The notes beneath the pieces were generated by a model, which ran no database searches, was not told where the DNA came from, and saw only the letters and a program-made list of their open reading frames with translations. DNA of 64,000 bases from Oidiodendron maius Zn (lineage: Eukaryota > Ascomycota > Leotiomycetes > Myxotrichaceae): positions 1,504,630 to 1,568,629 of the forward strand of contig KN832881.1 of the NCBI GenBank assembly GCA_000827325.1, written 5' to 3'. The translations under genes and the position numbers were made by a program. Positions 58,956-64,000 of this stretch are shown piece by piece (position 1 is the first letter of the stretch; each line of letters begins with the position of its first letter).

Positions 58956-59169
58956 TATTACAACACTGAACCTTTCAATATATATATACTGGAACTATAT
59001 AACCTTACTCTACTAGATCACCTGACTAGGCCTCCTCTATATAAAGACTCTCTTCTTTTTATTCTCTTTACTCTTTAGTTTATTCTCTTAGTTAAGTCAA
59101 TTGATAGTTGAATATACCTTTAAGCCCTTACCTCTAGGTTAAGATCTCTATTCCTCTTAAGTTGATACA
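58956..59169 (+). repeat. 3' LTR (214 nt)
   Basis: Begins TATTACAACACTGAACC and ends AAGTTGATACA. It has the same length as the 5' LTR. Many differences are C/T or G/A exchanges, with more T and A in the 5' copy. Confidence 0.9.
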
Positions 59170-59174
59170 ATAAG
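59170..59174 (+). repeat. target-site duplication, right copy (ATAAG)
   Basis: Matches the five bases before the 5' LTR exactly. Confidence 0.85.
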
Positions 59175-62140
59175 GGTATATAATACAGATATTCCTTAAG
59201 AATTTAAGCAAGGCCTTTACTATAAAGACAAGCAGGACTCTATATATAAAGTATATTTCAAGAGTATAGAGGAATACCTAGTCTATAAGGACTAAAGCAA
59301 CTGGAACTAACAACTATAAGAGGAATCGGGCCCTAACGCTCTCTTTATTAACCCTATCTATTATACCCCTCCTAAAAGCAGATATAGTATAAATACTAAG
59401 AAAGTTCATTTTCTTAATAAAAAATCAGGTCTAAAGAGGGTAGCTAGAACCTTTGAATTTAGGTATAATCCTTGTCTAAATCTATTACTAGCAAGTATAG
59501 CCTCTAATACCTCCTACTAAAACCTTAATAGTAGCCAACTCTCTATTACTAATAGGTCTATCTATTATATAGTATATAACTAAAGGTTCCTCTTTAAGAA
59601 TAAACTCTATAAGTATATTCAAGTATTTTATAAATATAGCTATTCTCTAAATCTGAAATCTATAATAATCTTATTAATAGAAGTAAGGGCTAGCTTGTTA
59701 TTAGAAGATTTTAAGCTAAATACCTTCTAGTATAGTATATAGATAGTCTTATTAACTATACTAGTAAGCTAAGTACTACTAGATTATATATTTAGAGAAT
59801 AATAGTATACTTAAGTATTACTTAAGTTAAGTAGTCTATAGAATAAAGCTAAGATAGTTTATATAGATACTAGATATAAAATATTATTAATTAACTATAA
59901 GTTCCTTAAGGAGTTTATATCTATAGTATTAATTAGTATAATACTTACTTTAATAACTATTAGAAGTATTAGTAACAAGTAATATAATACTAATCAATTT
60001 ATAATACTTGATTTTTATCTCCTAACTATATCTTATCTAGTTATATATTTCAAAAGGGAGATCTATATTATTAATAAGCTTAATATAAATACTTTGCTTA
60101 GCCTTGATATTATAGGATTTAAGAGTTAGAATATTAACCTTAATATAGAAGTCTTAACTTTACTCTATTATTCTAGTATTAAAATCCCTTTAATAACCTA
60201 AGTTAAAGGCTCTAAGACTAAAACTCTAGTATTTATAGTAGAGAGAGTTAAACTCCTTCTTTATTATTACTATATTATAAAATTTTTAGACTATAAAAGT
60301 AATTAGCTATAATAGCCTATAAAAGATCTATTATACAAGCCAGTCTAGTAAGAATTATATACTAGCTTTATATATATTATTAATAGCTTTTATACTTTAG
60401 TATTTATCAAGAATAACTTAGATATAGAGCTTATAATTCTATAGTAAGTACTCTTTAGCTATATCTTTAATCAAGATTATAATACTATAATACCTATCTT
60501 AGAAGCTAATATTTACTATCTAGCCTATATACCTAATAAAATATATTTATAAGTATAAACGCTTTATAAAAGCACTTTAGTAATAATAGTATTTATAGCT
60601 TCTCTAGTATAGATAGAATAGGATATCTAAACAGAATCTTCTCTATCTATAGTATAAATAATATAGGATATCTAAACAGAATCTTCTCTATTATAAAAGT
60701 AGTAGGATACCTATATAGAATCAATACTCCTAAATAGTATTACTATCTATAGTTTATTATTATAATATAAAGTATTAAATAAACTTATCTTAGAATTCTT
60801 ATTATTATAGTAATCTTATCTAGATTGATTTATAAGGACTCTAAATTATAAAGAAATAATAATCCTATTAATCAAGAATTAAGAGTAAAAGTATAAGCCT
60901 AGATAAGCTTATATCTATCTAGTTAATAAAGAGGACTATATAGTTATTAATAGGATTTTTAATGATTTATATATCTAAAGCTAACTATACTAGATATTAG
61001 AATCTATACTATTTACCTTCCCTTACTTTATTATCTAGAAGAATAATAATAACAACTATAAAAGAAAGGGTTATATTATTATTAATATATATATATTTAA
61101 TTAGATTACTTTCTCTAATATATATCCTATCCTATATTAAGCTAATATCCTTACTATAATTATAGATTATACTTACTTCTCTATAATAGACTATATATTA
61201 TTTTTCTTTTAATAGAAAGTTAAGCTATCTAAATAGTATAAATTAACTATTATAAGTTATTATAGCTAAGAAACATTTAACTATACTATAATAGATTATT
61301 GAAACTTAGTAGTATATATATAAAGAATTATAGATATAATCCTCTAAGATTTTTGAAATTTCATATAGATATATATTAATAATATTATTATCTTCTTATA
61401 TACCTTTAAGGAATATATTACTTATCTTTAAGTAGTCTTCTTAAAACTAGCTGTTTATTCTATCTATTTAAGTATATAAAAGTTATTTCTATCCTATCTA
61501 TTAGTATAACTTCTAGACTAATAAGTTAATATATTAGGACTTACTACTAACTATAAGAAGCTATAAGCTATCTCTAAACTCTACTTCCTTTAGTCTTTAA
61601 AGTAACTTAAGTACTACTTTAGTTTAATAGACTATCTTAAGCAATATATTTACTATTATATATAACTCTCTCTTATATTCTAAGCTTATAAATCTATACT
61701 CTACTAGATATTATACTAAAAAGACTTTATTAAAGGTACTAAATATAAGTATAAAGCAAGTAGATAACCAATTAATAATCTATCTTCTATTAAGCTTAAA
61801 TTGTTTAAAGCTCTTTAAAAGGTATTTATATAGCCTTATCTTTTATACTATTTTAATCCTATAAAGTACCTTTATACTAATCTTAATACTTTACTTTATA
61901 GATTTAGTATAATAGTATATTACTTAAGCTATAATTTACTAACCTAAAAATCAATTTAGCTAATCTTCTTTCTATTATAAGTCCTTATTATTATTATTAT
62001 TATTAATACTCTATTTAGCTATCTAGCTATAGAACCTCTACTAGAAATATTATAAGGTAAACTATACCCCTTAAGGCTAGACAAAACCCTTATATATTAA
62101 TCTCTATATATATAAAGCATCTTTACCTAGTCCTTACTAC
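59175..62140 (+). mobile_element. old, heavily eroded retroelement sequence, right part
   Basis: Very AT-rich, with faint plus-strand similarity to retroelement protein patterns. One is a stretch near 60060-60290 resembling the region around the second aspartic-protease strand of LTR elements (LLSLDIIGFKS). It is too eroded for a firm family assignment. It is the continuation of 51120-52828 across the inserted chromovirus. Confidence 0.4.
60617..60723 (+). repeat. three imperfect direct repeats
   Basis: The phrase AGGATATCTAAACAGAATC occurs near 60619 and 60665, and as a diverged third copy (AGGATACCTATATAGAATC) near 60703. This gives a period of 40-46 nt within the eroded element. Confidence 0.6.
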
Positions 62141-62149
62141 TACTTAGCT

Positions 62150-63576
62150 AGTCTTACTACTAACTATATAATACTACCTAGAGCCTCTATAGCCCTCTTT
62201 CTTCCTCCTTCTCCTCCTAGTCCTGGATTACTATATACCTATAGGCTTGCTAGAACTTAGAGAGGCAGCTAGTAACTAGTAGCTACTTTACTACTATCCC
62301 TATATAGACTAGGTCTACTATTACTACTATAAAGTTATAGATAGTTTAAAGAGAGTATAGTAGGAGAGCCCTCTAGAGCTTCTCTCTCTCTTATTATAGT
62401 TCTAGATAATAGAGGACTATATAGGCTAGTGTTTCCCCTATAATACTATAGTAACAGAGCAGTATATTCACTTCTAGGACTCTTTACTAGAACAGGAATA
62501 CTTAGAGCTCTATCTTACCTATATAGATCTATATAAGAAGGGAGCTTTTATACTTCTTAAGGCTCTAGTGTTTCTAGAGTACTTTCTTCCCTTTAAATTC
62601 AGGGTCTATATCCACTAGTTCTATATTAGGTCCTCTCTAGAACCTTGCTTATATCTTAACCTTACCTTCCTACTATAGTCTCTAGTCCCTCTCTACTACT
62701 TTATCTGTTATTAGCTTCCCCTTAGTATACTATCTGCTTACCTACTTTGCCTTCTGTTCTCCTTCTTTAGGCAGGGGTTATAGTTCTACTAGCCTGATTC
62801 TTATCCTCTACTATTAGAGGCAGGTTACTACTATAGTATAGGTACTATACACCTTCTTAGCTATACTTATATATTCAAGCCTTGACTCAAATTCTATAAC
62901 TCTCTTATTAAGGTATATATAGATTAGTAGGGTAGCTGCTTTAACCTTAAGGTATTGAATCTAGGTTATATAATATCCTCTAGTTACTATATAGAGGCAG
63001 TTAGACTATACTATACTAAGGTAGTTAGTAATACCCCTAGAGTTTACCTTTACCTTACTAGGTTTATACTATATAGATACTCTATATACTATTATTGCTC
63101 TTATTACCTTAGTATAGATTTCTCTTATATAGACTAAGCTATATCTCTAGACTAATACTATAAGCTTTGTAAATATAAGCTTCTAGATAGCTAGCTTCTT
63201 CTTGACTTCTTTTAGATAGCGACTCTACTAGAGCTTCCTATCTAGCTAGACTCTAAGAAATCAGGCTAACTCTACTAGGTTGATTATATATCCTACTAGA
63301 TAAACTACCTTTAAGAACTCTATATACTTCCAGGTAAAGTATATAAGTTTACTCTTTTAAGGGGCAAACTCTATACCTCTTGTTTTAGCCTAGTGTTTAT
63401 AGACCTTGAATATACTCTCAAGTTACTAGTAGTTCTCCTAGATATTATAGCTAGCTACTAGAAGGTTTATATTATCTATAAATCCTATAATTATTAGGTT
63501 TCTATACTTCTCTAGAGCTTTATAGAGCAAGGCTATATAGAGCAGGAATAGGATTAGTAATAAGAGGGATCCCTAT
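62150..63576 (-). pseudogene. Tad1-like LINE reverse transcriptase relic
   Basis: On the minus strand, from 63576 downward, conceptual peptides follow the order of a fungal non-LTR reverse transcriptase. First come IPLLLLILFLLYIALL and IIIGFIDNINLLVASYN, the catalytic box with the second Asp lost. Then come TRGIEFAPQKSKLIYFTW, LKEVKKKLA, and the thumb-like IYTKVIRAIIVY and YLNKRVIEFESRLEY. Stops are mostly TAG. The 5' part is missing because another element starts at 63577. The left limit is approximate. Confidence 0.75.
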
Positions 63577-63871
63577 TGTGACGGCCCAGCCAGGCTAGGA
63601 CGGGGTGGTTCTGCCAGGCTGGCAGCGGCCAGGATCCGGACGTGGTGGTTGAGGAGGATTCGTGACGGATTAGGACTAGCAGGCCGGAGCGGCCGCCAGC
63701 GATTCGCTACGTCCCCTCGGCACTAGGCTTAATCCGGGCCGAGCAGTATTTATACAGTTGAGCGTTTGCCCAGAGAGCTTTTCTCTCCTTAGTTTAATTG
63801 TCTTCGTCAATACAGCACCTTAACTGGCCACTGCCTCCCTTCGTGAAGCTTATAGTAGCCAGGCTGTCACA
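63577..63871 (+). repeat. GC-rich LTR of a second, apparently un-RIPed retroelement
   Basis: Starts TGTGACGGCC and ends GGCTGTCACA, a 10-nt imperfect terminal inverted repeat with TG...CA ends, length 295 nt. It has a TATTTATAC promoter-like box near 63747. Base composition is that of normal genomic DNA, unlike everything for 12 kb to the left. The layout (TATA-like box, then CTTAGTTTA-type sequence near 63789) is similar to the chromovirus LTR, which suggests the same class. Confidence 0.7.
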
Positions 63872-64000
63872 TTACAATTAAACTCACTCTTCTTCTTCTT
63901 TGCCCTCGTAGTTAGTCGAGGTTAAATACTACTGCTGCTCGCAGAGAGCCACCAGATTCAGTCGATCTGTAGCCATTCTACACCTTTGACATCACCAGCT
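63872..64000 (+). mobile_element. start of internal region of the second LTR element
   Basis: The sequence after the LTR does not repeat the bases before 63577, so this is probably not a solo LTR, and the internal region would begin here and run off the window. No coding frame can be named in 129 nt. Confidence 0.4.

Larger units (their letters stand above)
52834..59169 (+). mobile_element. Ty3/gypsy chromovirus, structurally complete but RIP-inactivated
   Basis: A 6336-bp LTR retrotransposon with 214-nt LTRs at both ends, a 5-nt target duplication, gag, pol (protease, reverse transcriptase, RNase H region, integrase) and a C-terminal chromodomain, all on the plus strand. Many in-frame TAG codons interrupt gag and pol, and key catalytic residues are altered, so it cannot encode active proteins. 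The internal region is much less AT-rich than the DNA around it, which suggests it inserted later than its surroundings were mutated. Confidence 0.93.
51065..63576. repeat. AT-rich, RIP-mutated repeat island
   Basis: From about 51065 the sequence changes abruptly to very AT-rich DNA dense in TA, TAG and TAA on both strands. Where retroelement frames can still be read, the interruptions are mostly TAG in place of glutamine or tryptophan codons. This is the pattern expected from repeat-induced point mutation (C to T and its complement). No cellular gene is seen in the 12.5 kb. The island consists of nested retroelement remains listed separately. Confidence 0.9.

Overview
This is nuclear DNA of a filamentous ascomycete (Pezizomycotina; a leotiomycete-like fungus is possible but not shown). 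The evidence is short spliceosomal introns of about 47-150 nt with GTANGT-type donors and CTAAC/CTGAC-like branch sites, fungal versions of conserved eukaryotic proteins, and a block of AT-rich repeats with the C-to-T/G-to-A signature of repeat-induced point mutation (RIP). I recognise no rRNA, tRNA, CRISPR array or bacterial operon. Splice junctions were read by eye from donor/acceptor sites, reading-frame continuity and family conservation; no transcript data were available.

Regions 1-51064 are gene-bearing, with 16 protein genes supported here. From left to right: a full-size ABCG transporter (-), a disordered NPF/proline-rich protein (-), an Eco1-type cohesin acetyltransferase (-), a trans-polyprenyl diphosphate synthase of the COQ1 type (-) divergent from a Vma12-type V-ATPase assembly factor (+), histone H1 (+), a phosphatidylinositol-4-phosphate 5-kinase (+), an unrecognised coiled-coil protein (+), FEN1 (-) divergent from glutaryl-CoA dehydrogenase (+), a UBC4/5-type E2 (+), allantoinase (-), an NADP-dependent MDR reductase (+), a Dal5-like MFS permease (-), the SAGA subunit Spt7 (-) divergent from a VanZ-like membrane protein (+), and a ferric-reductase-like flavocytochrome (-). 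Most are housekeeping genes. The only hint of functional grouping is allantoinase close to a permease of the allantoate-permease family, with GATA sites upstream of allantoinase.

Region 51065-63576 is an AT-rich, stop-riddled repeat island. It contains a structurally complete Ty3/gypsy chromovirus (52834-59169: two 214-nt LTRs, ATAAG target duplication, gag with zinc knuckle, pol with protease, RT and integrase, C-terminal chromodomain), inactivated by RIP-type stops. That element sits inside older, more eroded retroelement sequence. On the right (about 62150-63576, minus strand) lies a decayed Tad1-like LINE reverse transcriptase. It is cut at 63577 by a GC-rich, apparently un-RIPed LTR that begins another element running off the window.

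The most notable observation in the gene-bearing part is FEN1: its model requires a 5-nt microexon that encodes the conserved catalytic aspartate D34. I found no evidence of a novel multi-gene defence or biosynthetic system.
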